DNA from: Artemia franciscana | Taxonomy: Eukaryota; Arthropoda; Branchiopoda; Anostraca; Artemiidae | Direction: 5' to 3' | Assembly (NCBI RefSeq): GCF_032884065.1 | Contig: NC_088867.1 | Span: forward strand, 28,329,507 to 28,393,506 | DNA: 64,000 nucleotides | Part shown: positions 10,264 through 20,480 of the stretch, in pieces | Numbering within the stretch: the stretch's first letter is position 1 | How the letters are laid out: each line of letters opens with the position of its first letter | Position numbers and translations under genes: made by a program | Notes under the pieces: model-generated | Databases searched by the model: none | What the model was told of the DNA's origin: nothing | What the model saw: the letters and a program-made list of their open reading frames with translations, nothing else

Positions 10264-12051
10264 GTGATAGGATGTAACTGTTTTTGAAGTCTTAAAAGAG
10301 TTGATTGAATTTATTTTTCAAGTTTGAGGAAATTGAACTATCTTCTTCTTTGTTATAAGGAGGCTGTGAAGCCAGGGTTGTCACTAAGGGGAGGAGGAAG
10401 GGGGAATCCCCCCTAGAGGTTCTCAGAAAGGACTTTTTCAAGGCGAAGCCCGCCAAAACTTGCCATGTTTTGGCGCAAAGTGGAGCTTCTGGAAGGGTTG
10501 TCGTCGGGCAAAGCTCGACAAAACTTACTATTTCCTGTGCACGAAGTCGACAGAAACCCATTGTTCCCTCAAAAAAACGACTAGTCGAGCAGTGTCCTAA
10601 AAAACTAGGTATTTTGTCCGTCTAATATATCGTCATAAAATACTTCCATTGGGGGAAAAACAACAAAATTTACTGCTTCAACTGAACAAAGTCAACAGAT
10701 AACAATTCTACCCCTAGAAAATACTTGTTGAGCCAAGCCCTACAAAACTTGGTATGTTGTCGGTCCAATCTAATGTCTTTAAAGAATTCCGTCAGGCCAA
10801 GGACTACGAAATTTACTGCTTCATCTGCGCGAAGTAGACACAATATTTGGTCGGTCCATGACTATGTCATAAAAGACTTCCGTCAGGCAAAAACGACAAA
10901 AATGACTGCTCCATCTGCGCAAAGTTGACGGAAAGCAATTGGCCGCCTAGAAAACGACTAGTCGGGAAGACTCTTGTAAAATTTCATATTTTTCAACGTG
11001 TCGGTTAGCCAGGACAATTCCATCGGCTCTGCTGAGAAAAATCCTGCTGGGACCTGTCGTTTCCTTCCAAAATATAAGAAACAGCTGATATGTTTTGCTA
11101 ATACTCGATCCCATGGAATTGCAAAGTTATACTAAGCTTATTTAGAACTAGACCTAGTGATAGAATATAACTGTTTTTAAAGTCTTAAAAGGGTTGATTG
11201 AATTTATTTTTCAAGTTTGAAGAAATTTAAATATCTTTTTTTTGTTAAAAGGAGGCTGTGAAGGCAGGGTCATCACTAAGGGGAGGAGGAAAGGGGAATC
11301 CCCCTTGAGGTTCTCAGAAAGGACTTTTGCCAGGCGAAGCCCTCCAAAAGTCGCAATGTTTTGGCGCAAAGTGGAGCTTCTGGAAGAGTTTTCGTCGGGC
11401 GAAGCTCGACGAAACTTAATATTTCATGTGTGCGAAGTCGACAGAGACCCATTGGTCCCTCAAAAAAAAAAACGACTAGTCGAGCAGAGTCCTAAAAAAC
11501 TTGGTATTTTTTCCGTCTAATGTATCGTCATAAAATACTTCCATTGGGGGAAGAACAACAAAATTTACTGCTTCATCTGAACAAAGTCAACAGGTAACAA
11601 TGCTACCCCTAGAAAATACTTGTTGAGCCAAGTCCTACAAAACTTGGTATGTTGTCGGTCCAATCTAATGTCATTAAAGACTTCCGTCAGGCAAGGGACT
11701 ACGAAATTTGCTGCTTCATCTGCGCGAAGTCGATACAGTATTTTGTCGGTCCATGACTATGTCATAAAAGACTTCCGTCGGGCAAAGACGACGAAACTGA
11801 CTGCTCCATCTGCGCAAAGTTGACAGAAAGCGATTGGCTACCTAGAAAACGACTAGTCGGGAAGAACCTTGTAAAATTTCATATTTTTCAACGTGTCGGT
11901 TAGCCGGGACAATTCCATCGGCTCTGCTGTGAAAAAAATCCTGCTGAGACCTGTCGTTTCCTTCCAAAATATAGGAAACAGCTGATATATTTTGATAATA
12001 CACGATCCCATGGAATTGCAAGATTATACTAGGCTTATTTAGAACTAGACC
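10264..12051. repeat. Two-copy tandem duplication, period 893 bp, with internal sub-repeats
   Basis: Copy 1 is 10264-11156 and copy 2 is 11157-12051, similar throughout (both start GTGATAG and end TTATTTAGAACTAGACCT). Each contains three to four internal units of about 100 bp with AAAACTTGGTATGTTGTCGG, CTTCCGTCAGGCAA and ATCTGCGCGAAGT-like blocks. Open frames in equivalent places of both copies reflect the duplication; none resembles a known protein. Confidence 0.9.
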
Positions 12052-12440
12052 TCTTTCTCTTATTCTCAAAAGCCCAAAAACAAATTGTAAAACCGAGGGT
12101 ACGAAGAATTAAAACTGCAAGGGAAAAAACACCTTTTATTTCCAAATCCGACAATTTTGCTGCGTTACGACATTGTACTTAGTTTAAGACTTTATTTAAT
12201 AAAAGAAAAAAAAAAAGGCAAGAAGCCCAACAACGAGACCGGTTTGTCAAGAGTAAGGAAAGTTTACAGGGAATCCAAGTTTCTCAGTAATCTAGGAATT
12301 GCAATTTGAATTAGTACGATCCTGCGTTTGAACCTAAAAAGACACTTGGAGCATTACTTTATTTATTTAGATCACCAGCATATGAAAATGTTTGCAAAAT
12401 AAAGGAAAAGATCCAGAACTAGAGTAAAGCTTGTGTGCGA

Positions 12441-12510
<70 letters not shown>

Positions 12511-13182
12511 AAGAAAGATGAAAGATATTATGAATTTGACTCTTATTATCGAGCTACCCACATTCAAATACATTATATTGAAGAACTAAAAACCGGTACC
12601 AAAGTGAAGATTAGGCCAAAGATTGTGCAAAAGACCACTCTACTTGATATTCCAAAATGGTTACGGCCAGGAATCTCGAAGAAAAGTGTAGAAAGCTCTG
12701 TCACAAGCGACCTTTATCTCGAGCAGCAAGACATATACAAAATATATACAAATAAATATATACAAAAAATATATAAAAATAGCGGTATTATTATGCAGTG
12801 GATATCTACAAGTTTAAGCTTGCTCGCTACTTTTGGGGTTCTTACTCTTTTTTCTTTCGGGATATGCTTTTGAATGGAACTGAACCGAACTGAATAAATC
12901 GTACCCAATTACCAGCCAGAAGCAAAGAAGAATAATTTTGAAATTCCCTTGCAAGTTTAATAGGCTATGGCCAGTTTTCCTTATAAAAGTTTTTGAAGTT
13001 GTTTCGAGCTTTTCATTTTTTGTTGAATGAATGAAATAAATACAGACAAACAACTGTGGTGAAATCGAATTATTATTTCAGACGTCTCTCGAGAAAGTTC
13101 GCCCTGGTCCATCTTTGAAAAATATCGGAGTTTGAACAGAAGAAAATTCGGCTGAAAAAATCGAAATTATTTATCATTTCAG
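12052..13182. other. AT-rich stretch with a T63 tract
   Basis: No firm gene. A short frame ending near 12869 encodes a hydrophobic stretch (SLLATFGVLTLFSF) but lacks a splice donor before its stop. Near 13081-13135 a TTATTTCAG acceptor precedes a short frame, TSLEKVRPGPSLKNIGV, that ends in TGA. It could be a terminal exon but matches nothing I know. Confidence 0.35.
12443..12505 (-). repeat. 63-base homopolymer (A on the - strand)
   Basis: Uninterrupted T63 on the + strand. It may be the poly(A) tail of a retroposed sequence on the - strand; the adjoining sequence is not recognised. The poly-lysine open frame across it is spurious. Confidence 0.95.
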
Positions 13183-13261
13183 GTCTGACACTGTGGAATC
13201 TGGTGAAAGAATAAAAACATTGGAAGAAGTTCGCTGTTCAGAAATTGATCACGAAGAAACC
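13183..13261 (+). CDS. Possible small host exon, unidentified
   Basis: The segment lies between a good acceptor (ttatcatttcag) and a good donor (ACC|gtaaga). It is open, reading SDTVESGERIKTLEEVRCSE and then IDHEET. It lies just upstream of the fossil transposase and could instead belong to that element. No family is recognised. Confidence 0.25.
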
Positions 13262-13415
13262 GTAAGAATCAGAAACATATTTGCTCTTTATTCTTTCATT
13301 ATTGACTGTACCAAGGTAGAAAAAAAACTGACACTTGAAGTTAGGTTGGATTCCGTCACTAACGAATTAGACGCTGCAGTATAAGCGCTAGACATAGGGT
13401 GATCAATAAGCGAAC

Positions 13416-14399
13416 ATGGAACTAGGCTTATTAGTGAGTCAGAGAAATTCGTTCCTCAGTAATATACAGTTATATACATTATATACATGTTGCTTGATGT
13501 TACCACCACTCTGGGTAAAAAAAGAGCTGGCATTTCGTGGGAAGAAACATGACGAAAAAATCACGTTGAGCAAGCCAATCTCCTTTCGAGACGTAACATC
13601 AAAATGGGCCATTGAATGGAAAACCAGAACAAGCCAAATATCACCAGCTATCTGTCGAGTAGTAGCCAAAATAAATTAACGGTGATTGTTGGAAGAGAGC
13701 TAGTTAAAAAAAATCGTAGCAGAAGTTAATGAGGCTGACTTCTTTGGCGAATTTGCAGACAAAACCACCGCTGTCAGCCATGGAAGAGTGTTTGGCTGTT
13801 GGTTTCCGGTACACTGATAGAGAGGGAGCCGCTAAAGAGCGTTTACTCGTCATTATAGATTCTGAGTCAAAGAAAGGAGTCGATACAGTAGAAGAAATCC
13901 TACGAGTTTTGCGGAAGGCTCCTATCAATAAAAAAAAAACTGACATTCCAGTGCCACAATTGTGCAAGTAACATGAGAGGTCGTTTCTAGGGAAGACAAG
14001 CTTACGTTTCCAAGAAATTAGGAAGAAATACTCAATACCCAAGATGCCTAGCCAACAGAGGGAACATTATCTTTTATTTTGCAAAGATTTACAAAAGCGC
14101 TGGAAGTATCACTGAGTTTGCTGAGTTGTTCTCTCTAGCGAAAAAGAACAGACGAGTGTTGCCTTTAGTTTACAGAGCAGTCACTTTTGCAAAAACTATT
14201 TGCAGTGACATTTACCACGGTTGAACCATTATTTAGCAAGATGAAAATAGTAAAGGACAGACTGAGGTCAACTATGGGAAACGATCGACTTGACCATCTC
14301 ATGATCACTATGTCAGAAAAAGAACTAATGGAAAAAATTGACCTCAACCTACTTATAGAAAAATTGAAAGTTGAAAAGTCGCACAGCTTTAAAATTTAG
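13416..14399 (+). pseudogene. ZMYM1-like hAT transposase fossil
   Basis: Pieces on the + strand, in changing frames: KKELAFRGKKHDE (usual LRGH.E), KKIVAEVNEADFFGEFADK (usual FS.LADET), GFRYTDREGAAKERLLVIID, then GVDTVEEILRVLRKAPIN, and CASNMRGRF (usual GASNM.G). After an apparent internal deletion comes the C-terminal dimerisation region with FTTVEPLFSKMKIVKDRLRS and TMGNDRLDHLM. The lineage is the same as the fossil in the GFM2 intron. It is inactive. Confidence 0.72.
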
Positions 14400-14639
14400 A
14401 GCTAAAGTTATTTAAAGTTATTTTTTTGTCTTGATTTTGCTTTTATACTCTCTGGGTTTTTCTCTACAACAGATGAGAATTTTCCACAACTATTAGACAA
14501 TATTTCAACACATAAAAAACGAAGTAAAACTTGTTGGCTGTCTTCGGCACCTAACAGAATTCGTCGGCACATTTAGGACTTCCGCCCCCCCAAGGGCAAA
14601 AGGCTAGTGAAGCCTCTTTGTGAAGGTCCTTGCTTGTCA

Positions 14640-15760
14640 AGGATCTGTGTGAAGCAATCAAAGTGTTTCGCCCTGTACAGGATTTTGTACTAACCCAATG
14701 GAAGATTTTCCCCTACAGCTCCAGTTTCTTCGTGAATGATACCGCATCGGAAACGGTTCCACCGATATCTTTATCTTTGCCTTGAATCTACACGTTAAGG
14801 GAATTTAGCTTTTGGCTATGTCTCTAAGAGAAGCAAAGTCTCGAAGCCAAACTGGATCATGTAGTTCAGGAAATGATTCAACTCGTTCTTTCAACGAGGC
14901 TACCAATCAGGAAGTAATTCTTTGAAACATTGCAAAACCCTCCCTTTGCTAAGCCAACAAACTTCTGTATGAAGTGTTAGACCATACTGGTATTGTAACT
15001 CTTCAGTCTGGAGTCCTGGTCAAACATATCTGAAGTGCACAAGCTCTTATTTTATTTACGACTTTGGTGACTGTTTTCATCACGTTGCTCACACTCAAAA
15101 ACTTACCATATCATGACTGCTATTTTACTAAGTAACGGCAAGACTTAAATTTTGGAAACCTGGTGTTTTTACGACAAAATGCAATGAATCCTTTCTCGCC
15201 ACCTACCATTGCGGGAGCTCCATCGGTTGCCAAACCTACCAAATTTTGTACAGGAATATTTCCGGAGTCGATGATCTTCCTAAAAGCACTATATATGTCC
15301 CGTCTTGAAGTAAGTCCTAGAATTGGTCAATCTTTTACTAGCTCTTCTTTTATTTGAAAATCATCGTAACCGTTCTTACAAAAATGGCCAACTGAGCTGT
15401 ATCAACAACATTCGTTGATTCATCAAGTCGCATGGATAACTGCAGCGATCAAGTCATTTGTGAAACTACATGAGAACTTATTGAGTCAACCCTTCTCATG
15501 ACTGCATTTCCAGACAGTTGTGCAGACCGAATAGCAGATATTATCTCACCTTTGTTTTCAAAATTTTCAAATACATATTTGCAGCTTCTTAAAAATACCA
15601 CTTTGATTAATTCACGATCTTCGTAAGGTATTGACTTTCAGCAGTTATATTTGGAACACAAAAATATGCCTCAGTCGCTGCTTTGTCGCTGTCTAATTTT
15701 CTGAGAAAAAGAGACTGTTGAGCATTGAATTGGAATTTTTGGGCATAGACGTTCAACGTT
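14640..15760 (-). pseudogene. ZBED5/GTF2IRD2-like hAT transposase fossil
   Basis: On the - strand: LRKLDSDKAATEAYF near 15690, LQLSMRLDESTNVVDTAQLA then IFVR near 15400 (usual LDESTDV...AQL..FVR, first catalytic aspartate), LTLHTEVCWLSKGRVLQCF near 14960 (usual HTEVRWLSRG), and a later KKLEL segment near 14730. The lineage is related to the intact transposase at 29561-31432, but this copy is old, with many stops. The open frame on the opposite strand at 15163 is its shadow. Confidence 0.72.
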
Positions 15761-16149
15761 TCCTATTTTCCCAATTGATGCACTCGCATTACAAAGTAAG
15801 CACACTCATATATCTTTTATCTGGGTAAAAGCAATCAGTTTCACATTCAACATGAAAATGATAAGCATTTTCGTTTGTTGCTGAAACCAGGGGCGTCCAT
15901 TTTATTGAGAATAATGGTAAATAAGCAGAATTTGGTCCTCTAAAAATAGATTAGAATATAAAATTAGGTAGGCCCACCATTAAAATGGAGGACCACGGTT
16001 GTCATCCTGTGGTTAATGGAATATTTGCGGCTAGTCAATCATCTACAATACAAACTTCAGTCCGATGCTGTAAGCTCTTATATAGTAATATGGTATAAAA
16101 TATAGAGTTTTGTATTTATTGCAAGAAGAAAATCCACGGATGCGCACTA
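15761..16149. other. No gene seen
   Basis: Flanks the fossil transposase. A CAGGGGCGTCC near 15890 could be a terminal repeat of that hAT element, but no clear partner was found. Confidence 0.35.
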
Positions 16150-16445
16150 TTTTTTTTTTTTTCTTTGTTCTTCCCAGGGGTGATTGTACCAGACCACTAG
16201 TCCTGTAAAATCAGGATAGAGCTCATTAGAACGGAAACTAAAAGTTCTAGAGCACTTTTTGAGTCACTAAAAACATGGGGAGGGCTACTAATTCACGAAT
16301 GCGTATTTATTTTCTTTGTTCTTCCCAGTGGTGATCGTATCAAATCACTAGTCCTATAAAATCAGGATAGGGCTCATTTGAACGGAAACTAAAAGTTCTA
16401 GAGCACTTTTTAAGTCACCAAAAACATGGGGAGGGTAACTAATTT
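16150..16445. repeat. Two-copy tandem repeat, period 151 bp
   Basis: CTTTGTTCTTCCCAG starts each copy (16171 and 16322 aligned) and GAACGGAAACTAAAAGTTCT recurs in both. The second copy has a handful of substitutions. Confidence 0.9.
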
Positions 16446-16996
16446 TGAGGAGACATTTTACACTCGGGGAATTTGTCAGAATTCCTGTACGTAATTCGTT
16501 TTATTTGTCCTACTTTATCGTTAGCGACTCCATTTTACATATGGAGATTCTCTGGTGGAAATTCCCAGGGACATTTTCAGCGGAGTTGGAATTGTTTAAA
16601 GAATCTTACTGTGTTCGGGGGGGATTTTCCATGGGAGACATTCTCCATTGGAGAAATTTCCACAGGAGAAATTACCCATGGGGAAATTTTCAGCAGGGGC
16701 AACTTTTCAATGGGGGAGGGCTATTTCCGGAGGAAATTTCACACGAAGGGGCATTTACGGCCTGATTTGAAAAAAATCGGAAATAAAAGGCTTTTTCAAA
16801 TGAAAGTGTGCTAAGAAGAATTTTTCAGGTAGAATAATCCGCAAAAAATTTTCCACGGCTAATTTTTAGCGCGAATGGAATTATCTGGGAGAAATTTTCA
16901 TGGTGGGGGAGGAAATTTTCCATGGAGAGGAGCTGTATTTCCCAGCATTATTTAAAAAACGATAAGAAATTAAATTATAAAAAAATCAAGTTTTTC
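16446..16996. repeat. G/A-rich irregular repeat with GGGGAAATTTTCC-like units
   Basis: Many short variants of GGAGAAATTTCCA and GGGGAAATTTTCA occur between about 16600 and 16930. The reverse complement type recurs near 19760-19840 and 26930-26985. The overlapping open frames at 16445 and 16473 are low-complexity and not genes. Confidence 0.65.
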
Positions 16997-17255
16997 CAAC
17001 TGAAAGTAAGCAGCAACATTAAAACTTAAAGCGAATAGAAATCATTACGTATGAGAGGGGGTTGCCCCTCCTTAATACATTGCTCTTTATGCTAAAGTTT
17101 GACTTTCTATCCCAATTCTATAAAAACGTTTTTGTAAATACTAAAAAACTTTGGCATAAAGAACAAGGTATTGAGGAGGGGGAAACCTCCATTATATAAA
17201 TAATGATTCCTGTTCGTTTCAAGTTGGAAAGTTGTTCCTCACTTTCAGTTGAAAT
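16997..17255. repeat. Foldback repeat, family A, both arms
   Basis: The left arm 16997-17104 (CAACTGAAAGTAAGC... to GCTAAAGTTTGAC) is inverted at 17149-17255 (AAACTTTGGCATAAAG... to CTTTCAGTTGAAA), with about 44 bases between. Confidence 0.8.
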
Positions 17256-17433
17256 ATATATTTGTTTTAATCTAATTTCGTAAAGGTTTGGCTTTTTTTG
17301 CCAGCTTAACCACTAACATTAAAGTGCCTATCCTCTTTCCACTTCTCTCAACTCTCGCGCCGAGTGCAAGAGACTAAATCTCGCAGTTGAACTACGCGCT
17401 ATTCAAACAGACCCGTGCATCGCGTCATTCAGT

Positions 17434-18409
17434 CAGTGGTGGATCCAGGTGAGGATGATGGATTTGGGGTTGGGACCGCTTGCTCTGGTCAGAGATAGGA
17501 TGAAAGTTATTTCTTTAAATTGATTTTTAATAGTTGAGTAATTGGTAAGTTTTTAATTGTTAAGACTGTTTCTTTTTGCAAACAAGTTTGAAACAAAGTT
17601 TCAGTTACTCTGTGGTCTCTATTAGATTTTACTGATGACGGATACTGCCTAAAAGTATATAATCAAATTTAGATTTCTCAAGGGAATCTGGCGGTATTAC
17701 CACAAAAGCCAACTGGGAGGCGAAAATATTCATTTCCTAACAACAAGGAGGGGGAATTTAAAATCAAAACTTCTTTAAGCTATCGAAATGATATTTCAGG
17801 ATTGTGCTGTCACAACGAGGTGGAAAAATTTTAATATTTAAACTACTTTTTACAGTCAAAAATTAGTTTTTGAATTTTTTTATGGCACAGAGGTGAAAAA
17901 ATTGATATCTTTACTTTTTTTTGGCTGTCATAAAATTTGGATTTGCTTTCTTTGCGAAGCGGGGTGGTTTTTAGAACATTGTTGTTTTTTAGAGGATTTT
18001 TATAACAGACATTTAATGTATGACTTTGACTTTTATTAACATAATAAACAAAAATATAAGTTATTATAGATATAAATCACTACGCTAGGGAAAAATTTAG
18101 ACTTTGCTAATGCTCAGCAATTAACTATATAAACATTCCTAAGGGCATCCTAAACTAATAATAATAATGATAAAAAACTACACAAATATTCCTAGAAGCA
18201 TCCTAGACTAATTAAAATAATAATAATAATCAAAAAAGAAATAAAAACAATCACCTTCTTTTAAACACCCCGAGGGTAACAATCACAATCAAAATACAAC
18301 TCCATCCACCCCACCCCTTCAACCCGCTCCTTCTTTCAGCCCTACAGCCAACTCACCCCCTAAAAAGCCCCCTTAGCCCCCCGCTAAGAAAATCCTGGAT
18401 CTGCCCCTG
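17434..18409. mobile_element. Non-autonomous hAT-like element
   Basis: The ends are CAGTGGTGGATCCAGG and, inverted, CAGGGGCAGATCCAGG (13 of 16 identical). The flanks are CATTCAGT (17426-17433) and CATTCAAT (18410-18417), an 8 bp target duplication with one change. The 976 bp interior has no coding signal. Confidence 0.78.
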
Positions 18410-18689
18410 CATTCAATTGTATGCGATTCGAAAACGGCAACGCAGCAAACCAAAACGCACAACCCCTTAAATCACCATAGTCGAAACCTTATACAGGAAT
18501 ATTACAGGCCCTCCTATCCTCTGGAAAAAGAAAAAAAAACACCTTTTAATATTGGCAATACTGATATATCCTCTTTTTTTCTGTTGTTTTATTTTTCTCG
18601 CTACTATCGGGACACTGGAACATCATTGAGGGCTCGTAGTTTAAGGCGCATTTAAAAACTAATTCTTATATCTTAAATTTTTTTTTAAA

Positions 18690-19070
18690 TTAATTTAAAA
18701 AACTTTTTCGACAAGACAAGTTTTTCAAAGAAAAGTAAAGAGCTCTGTTAAGCCAAGAATGAGCCAAAATAAACTCAAATAATCTTCCAAGCGTAAAACT
18801 ACCACAAATCACTATCAATAATTAAATAAAATTCAAAACGAATAGAATTACGATAAATAGCCAGTCAAAATCAAAAGGAGCAAAAATTAACATGAGTATG
18901 GCTGATAAACCCTGTGCCTTCTCAGGACCAGAACAAAATTTGCGCTTTACTGAAAAACAAAGAAAAAAAAAAACAAAACAAAAATAACAGACAAATGACC
19001 GTGGATTTTCAGTTTAATTGACATATAATGACATTAAATAAAGTATATGTAGTATATATATATATTAAAT
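18690..19070. repeat. Family B interspersed repeat
   Basis: TTTTTCAAAGAAAAGTAAAG, AAGCCAAGAATGAGCC and GACCAGAACA.AATTTGC..T occur in the same order as at 40510-40935. Shorter pieces are near 2256, 24610 and 39490-39790. Confidence 0.75.
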
Positions 19071-19079
19071 AAATGTAAT

Positions 19080-19400
19080 GACATAATTAAAAGGGTTATT
19101 GCCGAATCACCCTTTCTATATATATACCTTACATGCCCCCAGGTCATAACTCACAACCTTTGCCCTGAGGGCTGTTGGGGGGCATCTTCAAAGACACAAT
19201 TTACGAATCTTTCAACTACGTTGAACAAAATGGCTAACTCAAAATTTTGATTGAATATGTTTAGGAAAATGGTGGGCGTGGGAGGTGGGGGCTCAGTTGC
19301 TGTCCTATTACTTTCGACTATTAAAACGGCACTAACCCTTTTAATTCCCAATCGATTGAGCCCCTTTTGAAGTTTATACTACAAGTCCTTTGATACGAAG
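19080..19400. repeat. Family C interspersed repeat
   Basis: Shares TTTCTATATATATACCTTA, the GGTCATAACTCACAACC and GAACAAAATGGCTAACTC blocks with copies at 37725-38790, 39115-39530, 39860-40080 and 63530-63790. Confidence 0.7.
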
Positions 19401-20480
19401 TGCCCTGGTCTGAAAAAAAAACGAACAAACCAAATAAATAAATAACATATTGTGCCCATATCGCTCTTTACTTAGGATTGACTAAAAAACGTCATAAACT
19501 GCCATATGGCACCTTTAAAGCACAATTTGGGATAGATTTCTGGAATGAAAAGGCTGGGCCAGACACATGGAGATCATAGAGAGCTAATTTTGGGCTCATC
19601 TCTAAGATAATTTTTATATTAGATCGCTTTTTTTTATAAATTTTACTTAACAAATCGATCAGAAAGTATCATATGGCACCCAAGAAGCAAACTTTGGATT
19701 GTTTTTCCATTTTTTCAATGAAAACAACAAAAAAGGTCTTGTCTAACGACGCGGACAAATTCCCCCTGGAAGATTCTCCCCACCCTTGCGGAAATTCTCC
19801 TCCACGGTAGATCCCTCCCTGGGAATTTTCCACACATTTCAAATAGCTGTCCTATTTTTAATTCAAAGTATTCGAAAATAAAGTTAGAAAAATTATCTTA
19901 CTCATCAGCAATTGTTTGATAAAGAATATCTAGAATAACTGAACAATTCTTGGCAAAATTGCGGCACAAATTATGGATCAATTAAAACTGGCCAGGGATA
20001 CAGATCAGAAGAGGGATACTGACGTCTTGAGATCGAAATTACCTTCCCCCTGTGTCATTGGTAAAAAAAAAACTAAATCTAGATAATTTACATAAAAGTT
20101 TTTTTCTTGTATGGAGGGTATACGCTTCCGGAGAAAAGAGGGTACACTGAATATCATTTTTACGTCTAAAATTCTCTTCTCCAAGCAAAGCTTGGTTCTC
20201 AAGTCCTGCATGTCACGAGAAGTCAGCCTGGTCTTATAAAAAGAAGCAATTCTAAATTTATCGGTAAGTATATGAAACCAAAATTTTAGAATAGGAAGTT
20301 ATCAGCGCCTATTAGCGGTTCCAATTACAAATAAAGGAATTCGTTGGAATAGTGTTGGAATTTTGATTAAACACTGGAAGTAATTTTCAAAACAATTAAA
20401 TGATTCCTAGAGCAGCCCACCTCATCATCCCTACAGACTTTGGTGATCAATTTACAACCAATATGACCTATCTAGTTATA
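19401..20480. other. No gene seen
   Basis: AT-rich, with a short GGAAATTCTCC-type patch near 19760-19840. An open frame on the - strand at 20005-20211 has no recognisable motif. Confidence 0.4.

Noticed and set aside
10292-11823. Several paired open frames
   Set aside because: They fall at equivalent places of the 893 bp duplication and carry no motifs.
12367-12573. Open frame with a long lysine run on the - strand
   Set aside because: It is the translation of the T63 homopolymer.
12794-12871. Hydrophobic short frame as the missing first exon of the dehydrogenase
   Set aside because: It meets TGA without a GT donor in the needed phase and is 20 kb away.
15163-15357. 64-codon open frame on the + strand
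   Set aside because: Antisense shadow of the hAT fossil.
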